64,000 nucleotides of DNA from Deinococcus aestuarii (GTDB taxonomy: Bacteria > Deinococcota > Deinococci > Deinococcales > Deinococcaceae): assembly GCF_018863415.1 (NCBI RefSeq), contig NZ_JAHKSN010000020.1, positions 31,028 through 95,027 of the forward strand, read 5' to 3'. The translations under genes were made by a program, and so were the position numbers. This document shows positions 16,762 to 24,222 of this stretch, piece after piece. The notes under the pieces are model-generated. The model worked only from the letters and a program-made list of their open reading frames with translations. It was not told where the DNA came from and made no database searches. Every line of letters begins with the position of its first letter. Within the stretch, counting starts at the first letter, position 1.

Positions 16762-19472
16762 ACGTGCATGACCTCCTGATCGGGAGAGATGTCTTGGGGC
16801 GGCAGGGTGTAGTCGCCGTCGTCGTCCGGGCTGACGCGCACCTCCGCCTCGTCCTCGTCCTCCGGCGGCAGATCGGGGTAGTTCCCGGCCGCCAGGTCCT
16901 CGACGGCGCCAAGAATGTCGCCCCCGCGGCGCAGGATCGCGGCCCGGCGCAGGCGCCGGTGCTCCTTTTTCGACGACTGGAGCCAGAACATCTCCCGGCT
17001 CTCCTCGACGCGCACGATCTCGCCGTCCGGGTCGCCGTCCTCGGGCCGGTACACCAGCAGCCAGTCGGCGTACTCGCCGTCCACCTTCGTGAGCCTGCCC
17101 ACGGCGTCGGCGATGGTCTCGGGGAGATCCAGGTTCTCGACGGCCTTTTGCGGCTTGCCGACCTTGCCCAGCCAGATGAAGTTGAACGACTCGTTGAGTT
17201 CCGGCATGTACTTGGTGTCGCTGGGAAGCTGCATGGCGCCGCCCACCGCGAGCCCGAAGGAGCGGCCCAGACGCAGCCACTCGCTGATGTAGTTGCGGTC
17301 GGTCTCGGTCTTGATCTGCTGCGTCATCTCGTCGATGAAGCAGATTTTCCAGTCGTGCTCGGGCGCGAGCTTGGCCGTTTGCAGCACGCGGTCGGAGATG
17401 ATGTGCATGGCGATTTTGCGCCGTTTTTCGTCGGTCGGGCCGATGTTGCTCAGGTCGTAGTAGACCTGGCGGGCGGGCTTCCTGGCGTTCTCGGAGGTGC
17501 GGCGGTCAATGAGCTGGCCCCAGTCCGAATCGCCCAGGAAGCGGCGCAACCGGGTGGCGAGCGAGCGGGCCATCTCCCGCTGCACGCTGCTCATCGAGCG
17601 GCCGTCGCTGTACTGCGACATGGTTTCCAGCAGGTCGCGCACGTCCGACATGATGGGCGGCTCGGACTCCTGCGAGTGGGCCATGTAGGTGAGCTTGAAG
17701 GCCTCCTCGATGATGGTGTCCTCCTCGCCGTTCACGCGCTCGTCGCGGCCTGGAGGCGCGAAGTTCCGCACCAGGGTCAGCAGGAACAGCAGCTTGCCCG
17801 CGTCGGGCATTCTCTCGCCGGGCGGCAGGTCCAGGGGGTTGAGGGTGGTGTCGCCCTTGCCGCCCATGACGATGTGCAGCCCGCCGATGCCCAGAATCCA
17901 GTCCTTCAGGTCGTTCTTGCGGTCGATGATCGTGACCCAGGGGTTGTAGTGGTCCACCAGGCCGTTGAGCTGCGAGACGACGTTGAAAGTTTTGCCCCAG
18001 CCAGTGGGGCCGATCACGATGAAGTGGCTGGCGCTGGTGCCCGCCGCAAAGGGATCGAAGACGGTGAGGCCGTCGGCGGCGTTGCGGTACACGATGGTGG
18101 GCTTGCCGATGCCCGGGAACGGCGCGATAGGCGGCATGAACCCCACGGCGTTGCTCTCGACGGCCTTGAACGGGAACTCGGTGCGCCGCCCGTTGAAGGG
18201 GGCGCACGCCTCGTACACGGCGATGCTCTGCCACCCGTGCATGACCGGGCGGCTGGCCTGGAAGCGCGCAAAGGCGCTCGTGGCCTCGTTCAGCATCTCG
18301 GTCATCTGCTCCTGGTTTTTTGCGAACAGCAGCACGCTCACACCCACGGTGTAGAAGTCGTCCTTGCTGTCGTACACGTGTTCCAGGGTCTCGTTGACTT
18401 CCTTGTGGCGCTGGAGGGCGCTGGCGCTCGGCGCGTACTTGGTGCTGTTGACGGCGCTGTACAGGCCGCGCTTGGCCCCCTCCATCCTCTCCAGCTCGCC
18501 CTGCGGGTCGAGGTGCTGGTACTCGATGCAGAACACCATGTTGCCGCTCCTGATGTTCTCGGCGACCTCCTGAAACAGCCCGAACTCGGTGTACCGGGGC
18601 AAGTCGTGCAAGCTCACCGCGTAGACGAGCGTGCTGCCGTTCACGAGGTAAGCCTTGTCCTCCACGTGCAGGGGCGATTGCATGACCTGGCGCGAGATGG
18701 TCAGGGGATCGGGGTCCCCGTCGATCACCGGCATGTTCTTCAGGCGGGCCGCCTCGTCCAGCACCACCTCGGCGCTCGGTCCGCCCATCGCGTCGGGGGT
18801 GTTGTAGTAGAAGCAGGCGTCTTTGATCTCCTGCGCGTTCATGGACTCGGCGTGATAGCCCGCGTTGCGCAGGCGGTTGATCAGGTCGCGCCTGCGGCTT
18901 TGTACCCGCTGGACGGCGGCACGCAGGTCCGCGTCGCTCGGGGGATTCTCGCGGCTGAACGGCAGGGGCGGCCGCACGGAGAGGGTGACGAAGAACTCCC
19001 AGCGCTTGAGACGTCCCTTCCTGCGGCGCTCGTCGAGCAGCGCCATCTTCTTGTCCACCAGGAAGCCCGCCACCTCGTTGCGGCGGCGCCCCACGGTCGT
19101 CACGGCGGCCAGGTCCTCGTGCCGGGCAGGGAGCTTCATGATGTAGATGCGGGCCCGCTCGCCGACCGGGACCGCGAGCTTGAGCACAGCCTTCAGGTCG
19201 AAGTGCCGCCCGTTCAGCACGTGCTCGCTCATCAGCAGCCGGGACGGCGGGCGGATGCGCACGCCGACCTCGAACGTTCCGTCATCGAGCAGCGAGGAGG
19301 CCGGGCCGGTCTTGTCGTGCGGGTCCAGCGAATCGGGGACGATCTCCCAGTACGGCTGGGTGTCATTAACGGCGGACACCGTGCCCCCGGTTCGGGGGTC
19401 ACGGCTCGTCGTGGGCTTCCTGGGTTGTGTCCTGGGCTGGTCAGCTTTGGCCTTGCGCCGAAACACGCTCAC
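16758..19472 (-). CDS. virB4: VirB4-family T4SS ATPase
   Basis: About 904 residues from the GTG at 19472 (GTGA overlap with the virB3-like gene); GTG 19466, with GAGG at proper distance, is an equally good start. The first 500 residues are the VirB4/CagE N-terminal domain; Walker A is GPTGWGKTFN, followed by TIIDRKNDLKDW, and Walker B is KICFIDEMTQQ. A conserved Asp/Glu-rich C terminus closes the protein. VirB4 hexamers energise pilus assembly and substrate passage at the inner membrane. It is the anchor for identifying the T4SS here. Confidence 0.9.
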   Translation of the reverse strand: MSVFRRKAKADQPRTQPRKPTTSRDPRTGGTVSAVNDTQPYWEIVPDSLDPHDKTGPASSLLDDGTFEVGVRIRPPSRLLMSEHVLNGRHFDLKAVLKLAVPVGERARIYIMKLPARHEDLAAVTTVGRRRNEVAGFLVDKKMALLDERRRKGRLKRWEFFVTLSVRPPLPFSRENPPSDADLRAAVQRVQSRRRDLINRLRNAGYHAESMNAQEIKDACFYYNTPDAMGGPSAEVVLDEAARLKNMPVIDGDPDPLTISRQVMQSPLHVEDKAYLVNGSTLVYAVSLHDLPRYTEFGLFQEVAENIRSGNMVFCIEYQHLDPQGELERMEGAKRGLYSAVNSTKYAPSASALQRHKEVNETLEHVYDSKDDFYTVGVSVLLFAKNQEQMTEMLNEATSAFARFQASRPVMHGWQSIAVYEACAPFNGRRTEFPFKAVESNAVGFMPPIAPFPGIGKPTIVYRNAADGLTVFDPFAAGTSASHFIVIGPTGWGKTFNVVSQLNGLVDHYNPWVTIIDRKNDLKDWILGIGGLHIVMGGKGDTTLNPLDLPPGERMPDAGKLLFLLTLVRNFAPPGRDERVNGEEDTIIEEAFKLTYMAHSQESEPPIMSDVRDLLETMSQYSDGRSMSSVQREMARSLATRLRRFLGDSDWGQLIDRRTSENARKPARQVYYDLSNIGPTDEKRRKIAMHIISDRVLQTAKLAPEHDWKICFIDEMTQQIKTETDRNYISEWLRLGRSFGLAVGGAMQLPSDTKYMPELNESFNFIWLGKVGKPQKAVENLDLPETIADAVGRLTKVDGEYADWLLVYRPEDGDPDGEIVRVEESREMFWLQSSKKEHRRLRRAAILRRGGDILGAVEDLAAGNYPDLPPEDEDEAEVRVSPDDDGDYTLPPQDISPDQEVMHV

Positions 19473-19798
19473 CTCTTTCGTTGCCGGGCATCGCTCAGGA
19501 CCGGCTTGTAGTTGCGCTCCGGTTTGACGTGGTAGTAGTCGGTGCGGTTCAGGTAGCCGTAAACGTGATTGAACAACTTCGGGTAGTTGCTCAGGGTGCG
19601 CCGCGAGAACAGCACCACCAGCAGCGTGACGCTGCCCGCGACCACCCCGTACACCATCGGTGTCGCGCCGTTGGCATTCGACAGACCGGAGCCGAAGATG
19701 CCCGCGCCGAGCACGGCCAGGAACTCCCACAGGGTGAAGGTCCCGAAAAACCCACTCTTGGTGATGGTGCTGTACCCCTTGAAGCGGCGGTCGCTCAT
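19469..19798 (-). CDS. VirB3/TraL-like membrane protein
   Basis: 109 residues from the ATG at 19798. The N terminus RRFKGYSTITKSGFFGTFTLWE leads into two hydrophobic helices (about 25-45 and 50-70), then a basic cytosolic tail. Small proteins of this plan directly upstream of virB4 are VirB3 and partner with it. GTGA overlap with virB4. Confidence 0.7.
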   Translation of the reverse strand: MSDRRFKGYSTITKSGFFGTFTLWEFLAVLGAGIFGSGLSNANGATPMVYGVVAGSVTLLVVLFSRRTLSNYPKLFNHVYGYLNRTDYYHVKPERNYKPVLSDARQRKR

Positions 19799-19817
19799 GG
19801 TCTGTGCGCCCTCCGCC

Positions 19818-20261
19818 TCAGCAGGTGGTGACGACCTTGACCAGCAGGCGGATCGCGCCCAGGCCGAGGATGGCGATGATGACGCCCACGATGCCGTCGT
19901 TGTCGCGCTTACCCACAGCGCGGCCAATGAAGAAGCCGATCAGGCCGCCCACCAGGATCACGACCAGGAACTTGAGGGACGTGAACCAGCTCAGCCAGCC
20001 GTTCGTCCCGCACACCGCGCTGGAGATGACGGCATCAGGCTGGTTGCTTCCGTTGCCGGTCATCTGCGCCGCCGCGCGGTCCAACACCCCGAACAGCGCC
20101 ATGAACAAGGCGGCCGTGAGGTACTGCACGCGCTGCCGCGCGTCCCGCACGCTCACCTGCGCGCGGACCACCAGGGCCACCAGCCACGCCATGTAACCGC
20201 GCAGGACCGCAGCCCCCAATGACTGGGAAAGGTTTGCTGTTTTACTCGCCATCATTCGCAT
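19818..20261 (-). CDS. VirB2-like pilin precursor
   Basis: 147 residues from the ATG at 20261, preceded by GGAGG at 7 bases. A long N-terminal region ends in a hydrophobic helix and RAAAQ, a signal-peptidase-like site near residue 68; the mature part has two membrane helices (LKFLVVILVGGLIGFFIG and GIVGVIIAILGLGAI) separated by a short basic loop (GRAVGKRDND), the plan of VirB2/TrbC pilins. It is the first gene of the leftward operon, as expected for the major pilin. Confidence 0.65.
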   Translation of the reverse strand: MRMMASKTANLSQSLGAAVLRGYMAWLVALVVRAQVSVRDARQRVQYLTAALFMALFGVLDRAAAQMTGNGSNQPDAVISSAVCGTNGWLSWFTSLKFLVVILVGGLIGFFIGRAVGKRDNDGIVGVIIAILGLGAIRLLVKVVTTC

Positions 20262-20301
20262 TTCTCTTCCTCCCCGGGTTCGTCTCAGACGCCCTTTTAT
20301 C

Positions 20302-20337
20302 ATCCTAGTATGCAAACACTTCCCATGCAAGATACTA
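20302..20337. promoter_or_regulatory. Divergent control region of the T4SS operons
   Basis: On the minus strand TTGCAT (20325-20330), a 17-base spacer and TAGGAT (20302-20307) make a good promoter for the virB2-virB11-like operon. The spacer region holds a dyad, TAGTAT (20306-20311) with ATACTA (20332-20337), and a direct repeat ATGCAA (20310, 20325). On the plus strand TATCAT (20298-20303) sits 6 bases before the virB10 ATG at 20310, compatible with a leaderless transcript. One regulator could control both directions. Confidence 0.55.
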
Positions 20338-22292
20338 TGGAAGGTATGGACAGGGCACTGTTTGACAAGACCCGCCGCGAGGTCCAAGACGAGCTGAAGG
20401 CCCTGGGCGAAACGGTGGTGATCCCCGACCCGGAGGACGGGGAATACCTCAGTACCTTCATGGCCATCCAGCGCAAGCACCCGCGCCTGGCCGCCCGGCT
20501 GATCGAGGCCGAACAGGCCGACCCCGCCGACCTGCTTCCTCCGCCCCCCACCCGCGCCCCCCGGCCGACCTGGCGCCACCGCGTGAACCACATCACCGAA
20601 CGGCTCTGGATGCGGCGGGGCCTCGACGGCAAGCTGATCTGGGACCGCAACCGCGTCCTGCGCTCCGGCCTGCTCACGGCAGGCGTGATCGCAGGAGGCG
20701 TCCTCGTGTACAGCGTGGCCGTGCCCAAACCCAAAACGGTCACGGCGTCCACGGCCCCGGCGACGTCCACGGGTCCCGCCACAGCCAGCAGCACCGACAC
20801 CAGCGGCGCTTTCCCCAAAGGCGCTCCTGACCCAAACCAGGCGGCGGACCCGGCCACCCAGGCGAAGATCGACACCCTGGAGACCGAGCAGGCCACCGGC
20901 GCCGTCACCCCCGAGCAGACGCCCAGCGACACAGCTCCCAGCCCGGTCACGGCCAGCAACACGAGCGGCGCGACGCCGCCGCCCCCTGCGGTGTTCCGGG
21001 AGGTGGACGTGCCCACCGCCGCGGCCTCCGTCTCCCCACCCGCCTCTACCCCGGCCCCCGTGCCGGACACCGCGCCCGCCCCCGTGGCGGCCTCGACCGT
21101 TCCCTTCGGCGGTCAGGACACCTCGCCGCCGGTCCAGCCGTTCACCCTCGCGGACAACGGGGCGCCCGAGCCGTCACCCGCCCCCACCCGGCCCACGCCC
21201 CTGAAGACCGTGAGCGCCCCCGAGTACACGCCGCCCACGTCCGACACCCTCTTTGGCGGGGACAGCGCGCCCGCCCAAGTGATTGCGTCTCCGGCGACTC
21301 CACCTCCCGCGACGGTGGCCGCCACTCCCACCCCCGCTCCTGCACCACAGCCCGAGGTGGCACCCCCCCCAGCGCCCGGTCAGGCGTTGATGTACCAGAA
21401 GCCCGCCGAGGCCAAGACGACCGAGCAGGTGCCCCGTTCCGCCCTGGTGTACCAGGCGTCCGCAAAAGAAAGCGGTGCGGGTGCAGACAGCACGGTCACC
21501 ACCACCCGCTCGGCCCTGGTGTACCAGGCCTCCGCCCAGGCGAGCGACACCACGGCGGGCAGCGCCCTCAGCTTCCAGCAGGGGAGCGAGGGTCAGGCGG
21601 GCGTGACCGCCGCGAGCGCGCGGGGCGGCGCGATCATGTACCAGCGCAGCGCCGCTTCCCCGGGCGCCGCAGGTGCTCCTGGGGCCGCGACGGGTCCCAC
21701 CGAGTTCGGCACCACGGCCGCGGCGCCCCAGGTGGACCCCGACGCCCCGAAGTTCAGCCCGACATCACAGATTCCCGCCAAGACCCTGACGGCCATTCGG
21801 ACGGCCGCCGGAGTCGCCGTGCCGCTGGTGGTCGTGTCGCAGGACGGGAACTGGATCGGCACCGCGACGTACAACGCGGCGCTCGGGCGGGTGGACATGA
21901 CGTTCAACAGCTTCGTCCACATGAAATCCGGCAAGACGTACCCGGTGCAGGCGCTGGGGTATCAGGCAGTGGGGGGCAACCTGACCCAGGGTGTCGCGGC
22001 CAGCGTCCACCCCATCGCGCCCACCCTGGGGCTCGATCTCGCCCGCGCGGGCCTGAACAGCCTGAACGTGTACACGCAGGCCCTCCAGGGCGCGGGCACG
22101 ACCACCACCAACGGTTCGGTCACCACCATCACGCGGCAGGCTCCGGCCTTCGTGCAAGTGCTCCGGGGCGAGCTGGGCAAACTGGCGCAACTCCCGGAGG
22201 ACAACCAGACCATCAGTGTGGTGGCCGACGTTCCCACGAATACCGACGTGATCATCCTCTTTGGTGTTGGAGCTTCGGAGGCCAATCGGTGA
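20310..22292 (+). CDS. virB10: VirB10/TrbI-like channel protein
   Basis: 660 residues with a cytosolic N terminus, one membrane helix near residues 114-134 (VLRSGLLTAGVIAGGVLVYSV), a very long Pro/Ala/Thr-rich periplasmic linker (about 140-480) and a C-terminal beta domain of the VirB10 type (IPAKTLTAIRTAAGVAVPLVV ... GYQAVGGNL). The linker contains five repeats of the type (A/S)L(V/M)YQ(A/K)SA at about 360-455. VirB10 spans both membranes and senses ATP energy. Starts at 20325, 20337 and 20346 are also possible; no clear ribosome site precedes any of them. Confidence 0.8.
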   Translation: MQTLPMQDTMEGMDRALFDKTRREVQDELKALGETVVIPDPEDGEYLSTFMAIQRKHPRLAARLIEAEQADPADLLPPPPTRAPRPTWRHRVNHITERLWMRRGLDGKLIWDRNRVLRSGLLTAGVIAGGVLVYSVAVPKPKTVTASTAPATSTGPATASSTDTSGAFPKGAPDPNQAADPATQAKIDTLETEQATGAVTPEQTPSDTAPSPVTASNTSGATPPPPAVFREVDVPTAAASVSPPASTPAPVPDTAPAPVAASTVPFGGQDTSPPVQPFTLADNGAPEPSPAPTRPTPLKTVSAPEYTPPTSDTLFGGDSAPAQVIASPATPPPATVAATPTPAPAPQPEVAPPPAPGQALMYQKPAEAKTTEQVPRSALVYQASAKESGAGADSTVTTTRSALVYQASAQASDTTAGSALSFQQGSEGQAGVTAASARGGAIMYQRSAASPGAAGAPGAATGPTEFGTTAAAPQVDPDAPKFSPTSQIPAKTLTAIRTAAGVAVPLVVVSQDGNWIGTATYNAALGRVDMTFNSFVHMKSGKTYPVQALGYQAVGGNLTQGVAASVHPIAPTLGLDLARAGLNSLNVYTQALQGAGTTTTNGSVTTITRQAPAFVQVLRGELGKLAQLPEDNQTISVVADVPTNTDVIILFGVGASEANR

Positions 22293-22594
22293 AAGCTGGA
22301 GTCGAACGCGCCATCAAGGAAATAACGAGGCGCCTGCACGCCCGGGGAATGGGTGCGAGGTCGAACTTCAAGGCTGGTAAGCGTGCCGACCAGCCGGGGT
22401 TGGCGCTCGAATTAGAAATTACCAACGACCTTTACTGGTCGCTTTCGGCGAGTGCCGCCGCGCGAGGACTGACGCTTGAAGAGCACATGCTGCGCCTGGT
22501 GGAGGAACAGTTGGCCCGTGAGTCTGGGAAGACGTTCAAACAGGTCATGCGGGCGGGGGTGCAAAAGGCCCTCTCACAACAGAAGGGAAGTTGA
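22289..22594 (+). CDS. Small RHH-like protein after virB10
   Basis: 101 residues, GTG start in a GTGA overlap with virB10. A beta strand then two helices, LALELEITNDLYWSLSASAAARGLTLEEHMLRLVEEQ, has the shape of a ribbon-helix-helix DNA-binding domain, with basic flanks. It could be a repressor of the divergent T4SS promoters or a relaxosome accessory; no family named. Confidence 0.5.
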   Translation: MKAGVERAIKEITRRLHARGMGARSNFKAGKRADQPGLALELEITNDLYWSLSASAAARGLTLEEHMLRLVEEQLARESGKTFKQVMRAGVQKALSQQKGS

Positions 22595-22608
22595 AGGGAT
22601 CAGGACCG

Positions 22609-22635
22609 GGGGGCGCACCATGTTGGTGCGCCCCC
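22609..22635. terminator. Bidirectional terminator hairpin
   Basis: A 12-bp perfect stem, GGGGGCGCACCA (22609-22620) with TGGTGCGCCCCC (22624-22635), around a 3-base loop between two convergent genes. Confidence 0.65.
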
Positions 22636-22650
22636 TCGTTGGTCGAGCCC

Positions 22651-23160
22651 TTACTGATCGACGGGCAGCACGGTGGGCACGGGTGTCTTCCACTCCGCCC
22701 GTGCCGCCAGGTTCCGCCGGTCGCTCGGGCCGTAGGCGCTCACGCTCTGAGCCGCCTGGCCGGGCAGGTGGTCGGTGACGCTGTACCCGTTCTCGGTCGT
22801 CGTGTTGCCGTTCGCGTCGGTGACGACCCGCGTGCAGGTGACGGTCAACCGCACGTTGCTGACGGTCGCCAGCTCGTCGGGCGTGAGGGTCCTCGACCAG
22901 GCCTCCCCTGCCTGCACGTCGGGGCTTTGCACGTTCAGATCGCCGCCGAGGTCGCTCCCCGGAGTGGTGAGGACGAGCTGTGCCGTCATGGACGTGCAGG
23001 GCCGCGTGCTCGCGCCGGGGTTGTCCAGGCGAAAGGTCATGGCGGCGGGCTTCGTGGCCTCGGGGGGGGTGGGCTGGGGAAGGATGTTGCTCAGCTCGGC
23101 CTGCGTGCAGGAAGCGAGCAGCAGCGGCAGGGCCAGGGCGGCAAGACGGCGTGTGTTCAT
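22651..23160 (-). CDS. Lipoprotein of the transfer region
   Basis: 169 residues. N terminus RRLAALALPLLLASCTQ carries a lipobox (LLASC) with Cys at about residue 18. The mature part is a beta-rich domain with two further Cys (RPCTS, TVTCTR). Lipoproteins in virB regions (VirB7 type) anchor the outer-membrane ring, but this one is longer than VirB7 and shows no specific similarity I can see. 12 bases separate it from the preceding gene. Confidence 0.6.
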   Translation of the reverse strand: MNTRRLAALALPLLLASCTQAELSNILPQPTPPEATKPAAMTFRLDNPGASTRPCTSMTAQLVLTTPGSDLGGDLNVQSPDVQAGEAWSRTLTPDELATVSNVRLTVTCTRVVTDANGNTTTENGYSVTDHLPGQAAQSVSAYGPSDRRNLAARAEWKTPVPTVLPVDQ

Positions 23161-23172
23161 CTCGACCTCGGT

Positions 23173-23628
23173 TCAGTATTTCTTTGCGGACTTCAGATAC
23201 AGGTCCATGCTGGCGCGGCCCTGCGCGCCCACCTGGGGGCCACGGACCACGTACCACTGTTGGGGACCCTGTTGCAGGATGGCCGTGTCGGCTCCGGCGA
23301 ACACCACGTTGCCGCTCATGTTCACGCCCGCCACCGGCAGGTAGTACACCTGGGCACCCAGCGCCCGCAGCGGCGCGTAGGTGGCCGCGTTCTGGGCCGT
23401 GGTGAGCACGGTCAGCTTGGTGATCGCCCGGGAGCGCAGCAGGCTCAGGACGCCCTTCTGGAAAGCAACGCTGGGGAAGGTCGAGCCCACCATCATCACC
23501 TCGCCGCGCACGAGTTTGAGGACGGCCGCCGGGTCCTTGACCAGGACAGGCTTGAGGCCGCTCATCTGCGCGGCGGCGGTGGCTCCGGCCAGCAGCAGGG
23601 GAAGGATGGAGAGGAGTCTAAACTTCAC
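23173..23628 (-). CDS. Second exported PLD-like protein without HKD
   Basis: 151 residues with a signal peptide (LLSILPLLLAGATAAAQ). The order of elements (VLKLVRGEVMMVGST, LLRSRAITKLTVLTT, LRALGAQVYYLPV, NVVFAGADTAILQQ) parallels the protein at 13879-14382 and a phospholipase D half, with no HxK motif. ATGA overlap with the small gene upstream (23625-23628). Probably a structural envelope component. Confidence 0.45.
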   Translation of the reverse strand: MKFRLLSILPLLLAGATAAAQMSGLKPVLVKDPAAVLKLVRGEVMMVGSTFPSVAFQKGVLSLLRSRAITKLTVLTTAQNAATYAPLRALGAQVYYLPVAGVNMSGNVVFAGADTAILQQGPQQWYVVRGPQVGAQGRASMDLYLKSAKKY

Positions 23629-23774
23629 GGGCTCTCCTGATCTTCGTCAGGGTCGCGGGGATCGGGCGCGACGGGTAGTTGTGGCAGGCGGGTCACCCGG
23701 CTCCTGCCTCGGCGGGTCGGACCGACAACCAGCCGGTGTCCTTGGTCCTCGGGGGTACAGGGTTGGTCTGACAT
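23625..23774 (-). CDS. 49-residue polar protein
   Basis: A short gene with AAGGAG 8 bases before the ATG at 23774 and an ATGA overlap with the next gene, which is why I call it real. The product is Pro/Arg/Asp-rich (SDQPCTPEDQGH ... PDPRDPDEDQESP) with no hydrophobic segment. Function unknown. Confidence 0.45.
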   Translation of the reverse strand: MSDQPCTPEDQGHRLVVGPTRRGRSRVTRLPQLPVAPDPRDPDEDQESP

Positions 23775-23788
23775 GGCGGTGCTCCTTC

Positions 23789-24211
23789 TCAGGCGGGGAT
23801 GGGGAGTTGAGGGTTCTCCGGGCGCCACCGCGCGAGCAACACCACGAGGTGCAGCCAGGAGTTGGTCAAGAAGCGGTCGTGCCCAAGCTGCGTCCACGGG
23901 AACTCCTGCCCGGAAGTGCCGAGGAAGTGCCGCAGGGTGACGCTCACCTCGTCATCCCCCACACGCTCCAGTTCCTCGCAGAACTCGCGCAGCCCCCGCC
24001 TGCTCAGCGCGCAGGCGAACGCCATTGGGGGCTGCCGAAGCACCACCGCTGCCCGGAAGGCCGCGTACAGCGCCAAGGACGCGCGCTGCTCGAAAGAGGG
24101 GTGGGTCCTCTGCGGGCACATCAGCGTTGTCGCCGCCTGCCAGCACTCCTTGGGGGTGTGGAAGACAAGGACCGGCTGAGCTGTGTTGAGATCGCCGCTT
24201 TGCTCCGGCAT
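23789..24211 (-). CDS. Free-standing VirD4 all-alpha domain protein
   Basis: 140 residues, no P-loop. Residues 42-133 align without large gaps to the all-alpha domain of the VirD4 encoded at 26935-28767: FEQRASLALYAAF against FALRASFVLTAAM, LRHFLGTSGQEFPWTQLG against LSFFVGMKPSEYNWEGFG, and GHDRFLTNSWLHLV against GNDKFLNNSWINLI. In coupling proteins this domain sits on the cytosolic face of the hexamer and recognises substrates. A detached copy could be a substrate adaptor or a competitor. It lies inside the same operon-like run, upstream of the PLD-like gene. Confidence 0.75.
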   Translation of the reverse strand: MPEQSGDLNTAQPVLVFHTPKECWQAATTLMCPQRTHPSFEQRASLALYAAFRAAVVLRQPPMAFACALSRRGLREFCEELERVGDDEVSVTLRHFLGTSGQEFPWTQLGHDRFLTNSWLHLVVLLARWRPENPQLPIPA

Positions 24212-24222
24212 TGAGAACTCCT

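Noticed and set aside
16764..19511. 915-residue open frame on the plus strand
   Set aside because: Exact antisense shadow of virB4, rich in His, Val, Arg and Leu without motifs.
21380..21660. YQ-containing repeats as a tandem DNA repeat
   Set aside because: They are degenerate protein repeats in the VirB10 linker, not a DNA repeat array.
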